The notes beneath the pieces were generated by a model. The model worked only from the letters and a program-made list of their open reading frames with translations, was not told where the DNA came from and made no database searches. The position numbers and the translations under genes were made by a program. A DNA stretch of 64,000 nucleotides from Antitrichia curtipendula (Eukaryota; Streptophyta; Bryopsida; Hypnales; Leucodontaceae), in contig OX579635.1 in the NCBI GenBank assembly GCA_951230915.1, positions 49,538,001 through 49,602,000 of the forward strand, written 5' to 3'. Below, piece after piece: positions 1 to 11,640 of this stretch (positions are counted from its first letter, which is position 1; each line of letters opens with the position of its first letter).

Positions 1-178
1 TTTTCATGGATTCAAATACCTAAGGGTAATGGCAACTTCCACAATTCGATTCAAGTGCCTTCCCAAATCAAATTCCATGACATTGGATGTAGGGAGACAC
101 TTAAGTACAGGCCCACTTTTATTCCAAATTTGTTTTGATCCACGTAAGCATGGATTGAAATGACACACAAATTCAATA
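1..178 (+). repeat. Reference satellite monomer (unit 1) and its internal map
   Basis: This unit defines the numbering used in the other entries. Landmarks: 4-17 TCATGGATTCAAAT; 13-32 hairpin dyad; 42-47 CAATTG in most units (here CAATTC); 61-80 a conserved A/T-rich stretch TCCCAAATCAAATTCCATGA; 84-91 TTGGATGT; 95-108 conserved AGACACTTAAGTAC with the palindrome ACTTAAGT at 99-106; 110-120 conserved GGCCCACTTTT, where one C is lost in 177-bp units; 125-132 palindrome CAAATTTG; 141-144 CACG, the only CpG in the consensus; 150-161 ATGGATTGAAAT; 175-180 AATATT crossing the chosen boundary. The start point is arbitrary, because a tandem array has no natural first base. By eye the consensus has 64 G+C in 178. 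I see no CENP-B-box-like motif (TTCG....A..CGGG). Confidence 0.95.
13..32. repeat. Hairpin-capable dyad inside every monomer (unit positions 13-32)
   Basis: In the common form the unit carries CAAATACC, then TAAG, then GGTATTTG: two perfectly complementary 8-base arms round a 4-base loop. A clean example is at 1260-1279. In unit 1 the right arm is the variant GGTAATGG, so pairing is imperfect. Recurrent variants hit the right arm and loop: GGTAATTG, GGTATTGG, GGTATTCG, TGTATTTG, CGTATTTG, and loops TCAG, TATG, TACG and TAGG. The left arm is steadier, apart from CAATTACC in the first 8 kb and a few later units. Dyads that could extrude as cruciforms are a described feature of centromeric satellites lacking CENP-B boxes. 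A role here is inference. Confidence 0.85.
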
Positions 179-886
179 TTTTCATGGATTCAAATACCTA
201 AGGGTATTCGCAACTTCCACAATTGGATTCAAGTGCCTTCCCAAATCAAATTCCATGACATTGGATGTAGGGAGACACTTAAGTACAGGCCCACTTTTAT
301 TCCAAATTTGTTTTGATTCATGTAAGCATGGATTGAAATCACACACAAATTCAATATTTTCACAGATTCAATTACCTAAGGGTATTTGCAACTTCCACAA
401 TTGGATTCAAGTGCCTTCCCAAATCAAATTCCATGACATTGGATGTAGGGAGACACTTAAGTACAGGCCCACTTTTATTCCAAATTTGTTTGGATTCACG
501 TAAGCATGGATTGAAATCACACACAAATTCAATATTTTCATGGATTCAATTACCTAAGGGTATTGGCAACTTCCACAATTGGATTCAAGTGCCTTCCCAA
601 ATCAAATTCCATGACATTGGATGTAGGAAGACACTTAAGTACAGGCCCACTTTTATTCCAAATTTGTTTTGATTTACGTAAGCATGGATTGAAATCACAC
701 ACAAATTCAATATTTTCACGGATTCAATTACCTAAGGGTATTGGCAACTTCCACAATTAGATTCAAGTGCCTTCCCAAATCAAATTCCATGACATTGGAT
801 GTAGGGAGACACTTAAGTACAGGCCCACTTTTATTCCAAATTTGTTTTGATCCACGTAAGCATGGATTGAAATCACACACAAATTC

Positions 887-2097
887 AATATTTTCACAGA
901 TTCAATTACCTAAGGGTATTTGCAACTTCCACAATTGGATTCAAGTGCCTTCCCAAATCAAATTCCATGACATTGGATGTAGGGAGCCACTTAAGTACAG
1001 GCCCATTTTTATTCCAAATTTGTTTGGATTCACGTAAGCATGGATTGAAATCACACACAAATTCAATATTTTCACGGATTCAAATACCTAAGGGTATTGG
1101 CAACTTCCACAATTAGATTCAAGTGCCTTCCCAAATCAAATTTCATGACATTGGATGTAAAGAGACACTTAAGTACAGGCCCACTTTTATTCCAAATTTG
1201 TTTGGATTCACGTAAGCATGGATTGAAATGACACACAAATTCAATATTTTCATGCATTCAAATACCTAAGGGTATTTGCAACTTCCACAATTGGATTCAA
1301 GTGCCTTCCCAAATCAAATTCCATGACATTGGATGTAGGGAGACACTTAAGTACAGGCCCACTTTTATTCCAAATTTGTTTTGATTCACGTAGGCATGGA
1401 TTGAAATGACACACAAATTCAATATTTTCATGGATTCAAATACCTAAGGGTATTTGCAACTTCCACAATTGGATTCAAGTGCCTTCCCAAATCAAATTCC
1501 ATGACATTGGATGTAGGGAGACACTTAAGTACAGGCCCACTTTTATTCCAAATTTGTTTTGATTCATGTAGGCATGGATTGAAATGACACACAAATTCAA
1601 TATTTTCATAGATTCAATTACCTAAGGGTATTTGCAACTTCCACAATTGGATTCAAGTGCCTTCCCAAATCAAATTCCATGACATTGGATGTAGGGAGAC
1701 ACTTAAGTACAGGCCCGTTTTTAGTCCAAATTTGTTTCGATTCATGTAAGCATGGATTGAAATGACACACAAATTCAATATTTTCACGGATTCAATTACC
1801 TAAGGGTATTGGCAACTTCCACAATTGGATTCAAGTGCCTTCCCAAATCAAATTCCATGACATTGGATGTAGGGAGACACTTAAGTACAGGCCCACTTTT
1901 ATTCCAAATTTGTTTTCATTCACGTAAGCATGGATTGACATGACACACAAATTCAATATTTTCATGGATTCAAATACCTAAGGGTATTGGCAACTTCCAC
2001 AATTGGATTCAAGTGCCTTCCCAAATCAAATTCCATGAAATTGGATGTAGGGAGACACTTAAGTACAGGCCCACTTTTATTCCAAATTTGTTTTGAT
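887..2097 (+). repeat. Seven-monomer block, copy 1 (offset 1424 bp = 8 units)
   Basis: This block recurs 1424 bp downstream at 2311-3521. Shared private marks, in order: CACAGATTCAATTACC, GGAGCCACTT with GCCCATTTTT, AAAGAGAC, TCATGCATTC, CATGTAGGC, CATAGATTC, GCCCGTTTTTAGTCC with TTTCGATTC, and TTTTCATTCACG with GATTGACATG. The only difference I noted is A/T at 1976 versus 3400 (CAAATACC versus CAATTACC). Upstream of 887 and downstream of about 2098 the two copies diverge (TCCACG versus TTCACG; TAAGC versus TAGGC). The copies are separated by one dissimilar monomer, so the repeating period is eight units. Confidence 0.9.
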
Positions 2098-2310
2098 TCA
2101 CGTAAGCATGGATTGAAATCACACACAAATTCAATATTTTCATGGATTCAAATACCTAAGGGTATTTGCAACTTCCACAATTGGATTCAAGTGCCTTCCC
2201 AAATCAAATTCCATGACATTGGATGTAAAGAGACACTTAAGTACAGGCCCACTTTTATTCCAAATTTGTTTTGATTCACGTAGGCATGGATTGAAATGAC
2301 ACACAAATTC

Positions 2311-3521
2311 AATATTTTCACAGATTCAATTACCTAAGGGTATTTGCAACTTCCACAATTGGATTCAAGTGCCTTCCCAAATCAAATTCCATGACATTGG
2401 ATGTAGGGAGCCACTTAAGTACAGGCCCATTTTTATTCCAAATTTGTTTGGATTCACGTAAGCATGGATTGAAATCACACACAAATTCAATATTTTCACG
2501 GATTCAAATACCTAAGGGTATTGGCAACTTCCACAATTAGATTCAAGTGCCTTCCCAAATCAAATTTCATGACATTGGATGTAAAGAGACACTTAAGTAC
2601 AGGCCCACTTTTATTCCAAATTTGTTTGGATTCACGTAAGCATGGATTGAAATGACACACAAATTCAATATTTTCATGCATTCAAATACCTAAGGGTATT
2701 TGCAACTTCCACAATTGGATTCAAGTGCCTTCCCAAATCAAATTCCATGACATTGGATGTAGGGAGACACTTAAGTACAGGCCCACTTTTATTCCAAATT
2801 TGTTTTGATTCACGTAGGCATGGATTGAAATGACACACAAATTCAATATTTTCATGGATTCAAATACCTAAGGGTATTTGCAACTTCCACAATTGGATTC
2901 AAGTGCCTTCCCAAATCAAATTCCATGACATTGGATGTAGGGAGACACTTAAGTACAGGCCCACTTTTATTCCAAATTTGTTTTGATTCATGTAGGCATG
3001 GATTGAAATGACACACAAATTCAATATTTTCATAGATTCAATTACCTAAGGGTATTTGCAACTTCCACAATTGGATTCAAGTGCCTTCCCAAATCAAATT
3101 CCATGACATTGGATGTAGGGAGACACTTAAGTACAGGCCCGTTTTTAGTCCAAATTTGTTTCGATTCATGTAAGCATGGATTGAAATGACACACAAATTC
3201 AATATTTTCACGGATTCAATTACCTAAGGGTATTGGCAACTTCCACAATTGGATTCAAGTGCCTTCCCAAATCAAATTCCATGACATTGGATGTAGGGAG
3301 ACACTTAAGTACAGGCCCACTTTTATTCCAAATTTGTTTTCATTCACGTAAGCATGGATTGACATGACACACAAATTCAATATTTTCATGGATTCAATTA
3401 CCTAAGGGTATTGGCAACTTCCACAATTGGATTCAAGTGCCTTCCCAAATCAAATTCCATGAAATTGGATGTAGGGAGACACTTAAGTACAGGCCCACTT
3501 TTATTCCAAATTTGTTTTGAT
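2311..3521 (+). repeat. Seven-monomer block, copy 2 (offset 1424 bp)
   Basis: Second copy of the block at 887-2097, carrying the same series of private marks in the same order. Such near identity over about 1.2 kb, with divergence outside it, indicates a recent duplication of a multi-monomer segment by unequal exchange or replication slippage. It is not independent homogenisation of single monomers. Confidence 0.9.
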
Positions 3522-3729
3522 TCACGTAGGCATGGATTGAAATGACACACAAATTCAATATTTTCATGGATTCAAATACCTAAGGGTATTGGCAACTTCC
3601 ACAATTGGATTCAAGTGCCTTCCCAAATCAAATTCCATGACATTGGATGTAGAAAGACACTTAAGTACAGGCCCACTTTTATTCCAAATTTGTTTTGATT
3701 TACGTAAGCATGGATTGAAATGACACACA

Positions 3730-4520
3730 AATTCAATATTTTCATGGATTCAAATACCTAAGGGTAATTGCAACTTCCACAATTGGATTCAAGTGCCTTC
3801 CCAAATCAAATTCCATGACATTGGATGTAAAGAGACACTTAAGTACAGGCCCACTTTTATTCCAAATTTGTTTTGATTCACGTAGGCATGGATTGAAATG
3901 ACACACAAATTCAATATTTTCATGGATTCAAATACCTAAGGGTATTGGCAACTTCCACAATTGGATTCAAGTGCCTTCCCAAATCAAATTCCATGACATT
4001 GGATGTAGGGAGACACTTAAGTACAGGCCCACTTTTATTCCAAATTTGTTTTGACTCATGTAGGCATGGATTGAAATGACACACAAATTCAATATTTTCA
4101 TGGATTCAAATACCTAAGGGTATTTGCAACTTCCACAATTGGATTCAAGTGCCTTCCCAAATCAAATTCCATGACATTGGATGTAGGGAGACACTTAAGT
4201 ACAGGCCCACTTTTATTCGAAATTTGTTTTGATTCACGTAAGCATGGATTGAAATGACACACAAATTCAATATTTTCATGGATTCAAATACCTAAGGGTA
4301 ATTGCAACTTCCTCAATTTGATTCAAGTGCCTTCCCAAATCAAATTCCATGACATTGGATGTAGGGAGACACTTAAGTACAGGCCCACTTTTATTCCAAA
4401 TTTGTTTTGATTTACGTAAGCATGGATTGAAATCACACACAAATTCAATATTTTTATGGATTCAAATACCTAAGGGTAATTGCAACTTCCACAATTGGAT
4501 TCAAGTGCCTTCCCAAATCA
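3730..4520 (+). repeat. Block of about 4.5 monomers, copy 1 (offset 5696 bp = 32 units)
   Basis: This block shares an ordered set of marks with 9426-10216: AAAGAGAC, TTTTGACTCATGTAGG, TTATTCGAAATT, CTTCCTCAATTTGATTC and TTTTTATGGATTC. Differences noted include CCTAAGGG versus CCTATGGG (about 4113/9809) and ACATTGGATG versus ACATAAGATG (about 4177/9873). The copies flank the tandem 10-mer at 4640-8190, so the 10-mer arose inside or next to this older duplication. Confidence 0.8.
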
Positions 4521-4639
4521 AATTCCATGAAATTGGATGTAGGGAGACACTTAAGTACAGGCCCACTTTTATTCCAAATTTGTTTTGATTCACGTAAGCA
4601 TGGATTGAAATGACACACAAATTCAATATTTTCATGCAT

Positions 4640-7600
4640 TCAAATACCTAAGGGTATTTGCAACTTCCACAATTGGATTCAAGTGCCTTCCCAAATCAAA
4701 TTCCATGACATTGGATGTAGGGAGACACTTAAGTACAAGCCCACTTTTATTCCAAATTTGTTTTGATTCATGTAGGCATGGATTGAAATGACACACAAAT
4801 TCAATATTTTCATAGATTCAATTACCTAAGGGTATTTGCAACTTCCACAATTGGATTCAAGTGCCTTCCCAAATCAAATTCCATGACATTGGATGTAGGG
4901 AGACACTTAAGTACAGGCCCGTTTTTAGTCCAAATTTGTTTCGATTCATGTAAGCATGGATTGAAATCACACACAAATTCAATATTTTCACGGATTCAAT
5001 TACCTAAGGGTATTGGCAACTTCCACAATTGGATTCAAGTGCCTTCCCAAATCAAATTCCATGACATTGGATGTAGGGAGACACTTAAGTACAGGCCCAC
5101 TTTTATTTCAAATTTGTTTTGATTCATGTAGGCATGGATTGAAATGACACACAAATTCAATATTTTCATAGATTCAATTACCTAAGGGTATTTGCAACTT
5201 CCACAATTGGATTCAAGTGCCTTCCCAAATCAAATTCCATGACATTGGATGTAGGGAGACACTTAAGTACAGGCCCACTTTTATTCCAAATTTGTTTGGA
5301 TTCACGTACGCATGGATTGACATGACACACAAATTCAATATTTTCATGCATTCAAATACCTAAGGGTATTTGCAACTTCCACAATTGGATTCAAGTGCCT
5401 TCCCAAATCAAATTCCATGACATTGGATGTAGGGAGACACTTAAGTACAGGCCCACTTTTATTCCAAATTTGTTTTGATTTACGTAAGCATGGATTGAAA
5501 TCACACACAAATTCAATATTTTTATGGATTCAAATACCTAAGGGTAATTGCAACTTCCACAATTGGATTCAAGTGCCTTCCCAAATCAAATTCCATGACA
5601 TTGGATGTAGAGAGACACTTAAGTACAGGCCCACTTTTATTCCAAATTTGTTTTGATTCACGTAGGCATGGATTGAAATGACACACAAATTCAATATTTT
5701 CATGGATTCAAATACCTAAGGGTATTTGCAACTTCCACAATTCGATTCAAGTGCCTTCCCAAATCAAATTCCATGACATTGGATGTAGGGAGACACTTAA
5801 GTACAGGCCCACTTTTATTCCAAATTTGTTTTGATTCATGTAGGCATGGATTGAAATGACACACAAATTCAATATTTTCATAGATTCAATTACCTAAGGG
5901 TATTTGCAACTTCCACAATTGGATTCAAGTGCCTTCCCAAATCAAATTCCATGACATTGGATGTAGGGAGACACTTAAGTACAGGCCCACTTTTAGTCCA
6001 AATTTGTTTCGATTCATGTAAGCATGGATTGAAATCACACACAAATTCAATATTTTCACGGATTCAATTACCTAAGGGTATTGGCAACTTCCACAATTGG
6101 ATTCAAGTGCCTTCCCAAATCAAATTCCATGACATTGGATGTAGGGAGACACTTAAGTACAGGCCCACTTTTATTCCAAATTTGTTTTCATTCACGTAAG
6201 CATGGATTGACATGACACACAAATTCAATATTTTCATGGATTCAAATACCTATGGGTATTGGCAACTTCCACAATTGGATTCAAGTGCCTTCCCAAATCA
6301 AATTCCATGAAATTGGATGTAGGGAGACACTTAAGTACAGGCCCACTTTTATTCCAAATTTGTTTTGATTCACGTAAGCATGGATTGAAATCACACACAA
6401 ATTCAATATTTTCATGGATTCAAATACCTAAGGGTATTTGCAACTTCCACAATTGGATTCAAGTGCCTTCCCAAATCAAATTCCATGACATTGGATGTAG
6501 GGAGACACTTAAGTACAAGCCCACTTTTATTCCAAATTTGTTTTGATTCATGTAGGCATGGATTGAAATGACACACAAATTCAATATTTTCATAGATTCA
6601 ATTACCTAAGGGTATTTGCAACTTCCACAATTGGATTCAAGTGCCTTCCCAAATCAAATTCCATGACATTGGATGTAGGGAGACACTTAAGTACAGGCCC
6701 GTTTTTAGTCCAAATTTGTTTCGATTCATGTAAGCATGGATTGAAATCACACACAAATTCAATATTTTCACGGATTCAATTACCTAAGGGTATTGGCAAC
6801 TTCCACAATTGGATTCAAGTGCCTTCCCAAATCAAATTCCATGACATTGGATGTAGGGAGACACTTAAGTACAGGCCCACTTTTATTCCAAATTTGTTTT
6901 GATTCATGTAGGCATGGATTGAAATGACACACAAATTCAATATTTTCATAGATTCAATTACCTAAGGGTATTTGCAACTTCCACAATTGGATTCAAGTGC
7001 CTTCCCAAATCAAATTCCATGACATTGGATGTAGGGAGACACTTAAGTACAGGCCCACTTTTATTCCAAATTTGTTTGGATTCACGTACGCATGGATTGA
7101 CATGACACACAAATTCAATATTTTCATGCATTCAAATACCTAAGGGTATTTGCAACTTCCACAATTGGATTCAAGTGCCTTCCCAAATCAAATTCCATGA
7201 CATTGGATGTAGGGAGACACTTAAGTACAGGCCCACTTTTATTCCAAATTTGTTTTGATTTACGTAAGCATGGATTGAAATCACACACAAATTCAATATT
7301 TTTATGGATTCAAATACCTAAGGGTAATTGCAACTTCCACAATTGGATTCAAGTGCCTTCCCAAATCAAATTCCATGACATTGGATGTAGAGAGACACTT
7401 AAGTACAGGCCCACTTTTATTCCAAATTTGTTTTGATTCACGTAGGCATGGATTGAAATGACACACAAATTCAATATTTTCATGGTTTCAAATACCTAAG
7501 GGTATTTGCAACTTCCACAATTCGATTCAAGTGCCTTCCCAAATCAAATTCCATGACATTGGATGTAGGGAGACACTTAAGTACAGGCCCACTTTTATTC

Positions 7601-8190
7601 CAAATTTGTTTTGATTCATGTAGGCATGGATTGAAATGACACACAAATTCAATATTTTCATAGATTCAATTACCTAAGGGTATTTGCAACTTCCACAATT
7701 GGATTCAAGTGCCTTCCCAAATCAAATTCCATGACATTGGATGTAGGGAGACACTTAAGTACAGGCCCACTTTTAGTCCAAATTTGTTTCGATTCATGTA
7801 AGCATGGATTGAAATCACACACAAATTCAATATTTTCACGGATTCAATTACCTAAGGGTATTGGCAACTTCCACAATTGGATTCAAGTGCCTTCCCAAAT
7901 CAAATTCCATGACATTGGATGTAGGGAGACACTTAAGTACAGGCCCACTTTTATTCCAAATTTGTTTTCATTCACGTAAGCATGGATTGACATGACACAC
8001 AAATTCAATATTTTCATGGATTCAAATACCTATGGGTATTGGCAACTTCCACAATTGGATTCAAGTGCCTTCCCAAATCAAATTCCATGAAATTGGATGT
8101 AGGGAGACACTTAAGTACAGGCCCACTTTTATTCCAAATTTGTTTTGATTCACGTAAGCATGGATTGAAATCACACACAAATTCAATATT
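4640..8190 (+). repeat. Tandem higher-order repeat, 2 x 10 monomers (1780 bp)
   Basis: The two copies, about 4640-6410 and 6420-8190, are adjacent and differ at few positions. Markers recur at exactly 1780 bp: GTACAAGCCC, GCCCGTTTTTAGTCC, CACGTACGCATGG with GACATGAC, TTTTTATGG, TAGAGAGAC, CCCACTTTTAGTCC, TTTTCATTCACG and CCTATGGGTATTGG. Differences noted: ATTTCAAATT at about 5107 versus ATTCCAAATT at 6887, and CATGGATTC at about 5702 versus CATGGTTTC at 7482. The ends are set where GCATTC/GGATTC (start) and TTTTC/TTTTT (end) diverge. This is the cleanest higher-order unit in the first 10 kb. Confidence 0.92.
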
Positions 8191-8199
8191 TTTATGGAT

Positions 8200-9425
8200 T
8201 CAAATACCTAAGGGTATTTGCAACTTCCACAATTGGATTCAAGTGCCTTCCCAAATCAAATTCCATGACATTGGATGTAAAGAGACACTTAAGTACAGGC
8301 CCACTTTTATTCCAAATTTGTTTTGATTCACGTAGGCATGGATTGAAATGACACACAAATTCAATATTTTCATGGATTCAAATACCTAAGGGTATTGGCA
8401 ACTTCCACAATTGGATTCAAGTGCCTTCCCAAATCAAATTCCATGACATTGGATGTAGGGAGACACTTAAGTACAGGCCCACTTTTATTCCAAATTTGTT
8501 TTGATTCATGTAGGCATGGATTGAAATGACACACAAATTCAATATTTTCATGGATTCAAATACCTAAGGGTAATTGCAACTTCCACAATTGGATTCAAGT
8601 GCCTTCCCAAATCAAATTCCATGACATTGGATGTAGGGAGACACTTAAGTACAGGCCCACTTTTATTCGAAATTTGTTTTGATTCACGTAGGCATGGATT
8701 GAAATGACACACAAATTCAATATTTTCATGGATTCAAATACCTAAGGGTAATTGCAACTTCCACAATTGGATTCAAGTGCCTTCCCAAATCAAATTCCAT
8801 GACATTGGATGTAGGGAGACACTTAAGTACAGGCCCACTTTTATTCCAAATTTGTTTTGATTCACGTAAGCATGGATTGAAATGACACACAAATTCAATA
8901 TTTTCATGGATTCAAATACCTAAGGGTAATTGCAACTTCCACAATTGGATTCAAGTGCCTTCCCAAATCAAATTCCATGAAATTGGATGTAGGGAGACAC
9001 TTAAGTACAGGCCCACTTTTATTCCAAATTTGTTTTGATTCACGTAAGCATGGATTGAAATCACACACAAATTCAATATTTTCATGGATTCAAATACCTA
9101 AGGGTATTTGCAACTTCCACAATTGGATTCAAGTGCCTTCCCAAATCAAATTCCATGACATTGGATGTAGGGAGACACTTAAGTACAGGCCCACTTTTAT
9201 TCCAAATTTGTTTTGATTCACGTAAGCATGGATTGAAATGACACACAAATTCAATATTTTCATGGATTCAAATACCTAAGGGTAATTGCAACTTCCTCAA
9301 TTTGATTCAAGTGCCTTCCCAAATCAAATTCCATGACATTGGATGTAGGGAGACACTTAAGTACAGGCCCACTTTTATTCGAAATTTGTTTTGATTCACG
9401 TAAGCATGGATTGAAATGACACACA
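8200..9425 (+). repeat. Satellite monomers with mixed variants, no clean higher-order unit
   Basis: This stretch holds about seven 178-bp units and nothing else. It marks the transition from units with GGTATTTGC/GGTATTGGC to units with GGTAATTGC. Marks include ATTCGAAATT, AAATTGG in place of ACATTGG, and CCTCAATTTGATTC near 9295, also seen near 4311 and 10007. No gene, transposon or unique segment is visible. Confidence 0.9.
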
Positions 9426-10216
9426 AATTCAATATTTTCATGGATTCAAATACCTAAGGGTAATTGCAACTTCCACAATTGGATTCAAGTGCCTTCCCAA
9501 ATCAAATTCCATGACATTGGATGTAAAGAGACACTTAAGTACAGGCCCACTTTTATTCCAAATTTGTTTTGATTCACGTAGGCATGGATTGAAATGACAC
9601 ACAAATTCAATATTTTCATGGATTCAAATACCTAAGGGTATTGGCAACTTCCACAATTGGATTCAAGTGCCTTCCCAAATCAAATTCCATGACATTGGAT
9701 GTAGGGAGACACTTAAGTACAGGCCCACTTTTATTCCAAATTTGTTTTGACTCATGTAGGCATGGATTGAAATGACACACAAATTCAATATTTTCATGGA
9801 TTCAAATACCTATGGGTATTTGCAACTTCCACAATTGGATTCAAGTGCCTTCCCAAATCAAATTCCATGACATAAGATGTAGGGAGACACTTAAGTACAG
9901 GCCCACTTTTATTCGAAATTTGTTTTGATTCACGTAAGCATGGATTGAAATGACACACAAATTCAATATTTTCATGGATTCAAATACCTAAGGGTAATTG
10001 CAACTTCCTCAATTTGATTCAAGTGCCTTCCCAAATCAAATTCCATGACATTGGATGTAGGGAGACACTTAAGTACAGGCCCACTTTTATTCCAAATTTG
10101 TTTTGATTTACGTAAGCATGGATTGAAATCACACACAAATTCAATATTTTTATGGATTCAAATACCTAAGGGTAATTGCAACTTCCACAATTGGATTCAA
10201 GTGCCTTCCCAAATCA
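9426..10216 (+). repeat. Block of about 4.5 monomers, copy 2 (offset 5696 bp)
   Basis: Second copy of the block at 3730-4520, with the same order of marks (AAAGAGAC, GACTCATG, ATTCGAAATT, CCTCAATTTG, TTTTTATGG). It carries ACATAAGATG near 9872, a two-base change from the usual ACATTGGATG that I did not see in other units. It ends where ACATTGG here replaces AAATTGG of the first copy. Confidence 0.8.
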
Positions 10217-11640
10217 AATTCCATGACATTGGATGTAGGGAGACACTTAAGTACAGGCCCACTTTTATTCCAAATTTGTTTTGATCCACGTAAGCATGGA
10301 TTGAAATGACACACAAATTCAATATTTTCATGGATTCAAATACCTAAGGGTATTTGCAACTTCCACAATTGGATTCAAGTGCCTTCCCAAATCAAATTCC
10401 ATGACATTGGATGTAGGGAGACACTTAAGTACAGGCCCACTTTTATTCCAAATTTGTTTTGATTCACGTAAGCATGGATTGAAATCACACACATATTCAA
10501 TATTTTCATGGATTCAAATACCTAAGGGTAATTGCAACTTCCACAATTGGATTCAAGTGCCTTCCCAAATCAAATTCCATGACATTGGATGTAGGGAGAC
10601 ACTTAAGTACAGGCCCACTTTTATTCCAAATTTGTTTTGATTCACGTAAGCATGGATTGAAATGACACACAAATTCAATATTTTCATGGATTCAAATACC
10701 TAAGGGTAATTGCAACTTCCACAATTGGATTCAAGTGCCTTCCCAAATCAAATTCCATGAAATTGGATGTAGGGAGACACTTAAGTACACGCCCACTTTT
10801 ATTCCAAATTTGTTTTGATCCACGTAAGCATGGATTGAAATGACACACAAATTCAATATTTTCATGGATTCAAATACCTAAGGGTAATTGCAACTTCCAC
10901 AATTGGATTCAAGTGCCTTCCCAAATCAAATTCCATGACATTGGATGTAGGGAGACACTTAAGTACAGGCCCACTTTTATTCCAAATTTGTTTTGATTCA
11001 CGTAAGCATGGATTGAAATGACACACAAATTCAATATTTTCATGGATTCAAATACCTAAGGGTAATTGCAACTTCCACAATTGGATTCAAGTGCCTTCCC
11101 AAATCAAATTCCATGAAATTGGATGTAGGGAGACACTTAAGTACAGGCCCACTTTTATTCCAAATTTGTTTTGATTCACGTAAGCATGGATTGAAATCAC
11201 ACACAAATTCAATATTTTCATGGATTCAAATACCTAAGGGTATTTGCAACTTCCACAATTGGATTCAAGTGCCTCCCCAAATCAAATTCCATGACATTGG
11301 ATGTAGGGAGACACTTAAGTACAGGCCCACTTTTATTCCAAATTTGTTTTGATTCACGTAAGCATGGATTGAAATCACACACAAATTCAATATTTTCATG
11401 GATTCAAATACCTAAGGGTATTTGCAACTTCCACAATTGGATTCAAGTGCCTTCCCAAATCAAATTCCATGAAATTGGATGTAGGGAGACACTTAAGTAC
11501 AGGCCCACTTTTATTCCAAATTTGTTTTGATTCACGTAAGCATGGATTGAAATGACACACAAATTCAATATTTTCATGCATTCAAATACCTAAGGGTATT
11601 TGCAACTTCCACAATTGGATTCAAGTGCCTTCCCAAATCA
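10217..11640 (+). repeat. Satellite monomers, GGTAATTGC/AAATTGG-rich segment
   Basis: This stretch contains eight units of the same satellite with no gene. Units with GTACACGCCC (10785) and AAATTGG recur 2492 bp (14 units) downstream near 13277, so this segment shares ancestry with 13.0-13.5 kb. One unit carries CCTCCCCAAATC near 11272, which also appears near 16257. Two adjacent units near 11113-11530 are almost identical to each other. Confidence 0.85.

Noticed and set aside
19..26. CCTAAGGG resembling plant telomere repeat (CCCTAAA).
   Set aside because: It occurs once per 178-bp unit, lacks the tandem heptamer pattern and is better explained as part of the hairpin dyad.
25..32. Alternating GGTATTTGC / GGTAATTGC / GGTATTGGC forms as a strict ABAB dimer along the array.
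   Set aside because: Alternation is only local (for example 47.6-48.4 kb). Most regions mix the forms with periods of 4, 5, 8, 10 or 13 units.
97..135. Promoter-like TATA or Pol III boxes in the unit.
   Set aside because: The A/T runs (CTTTTATTCC, CAAATTTG) are low-information. No A/B box pair or positioned TATA could be supported, and transcription of the satellite cannot be judged from sequence.
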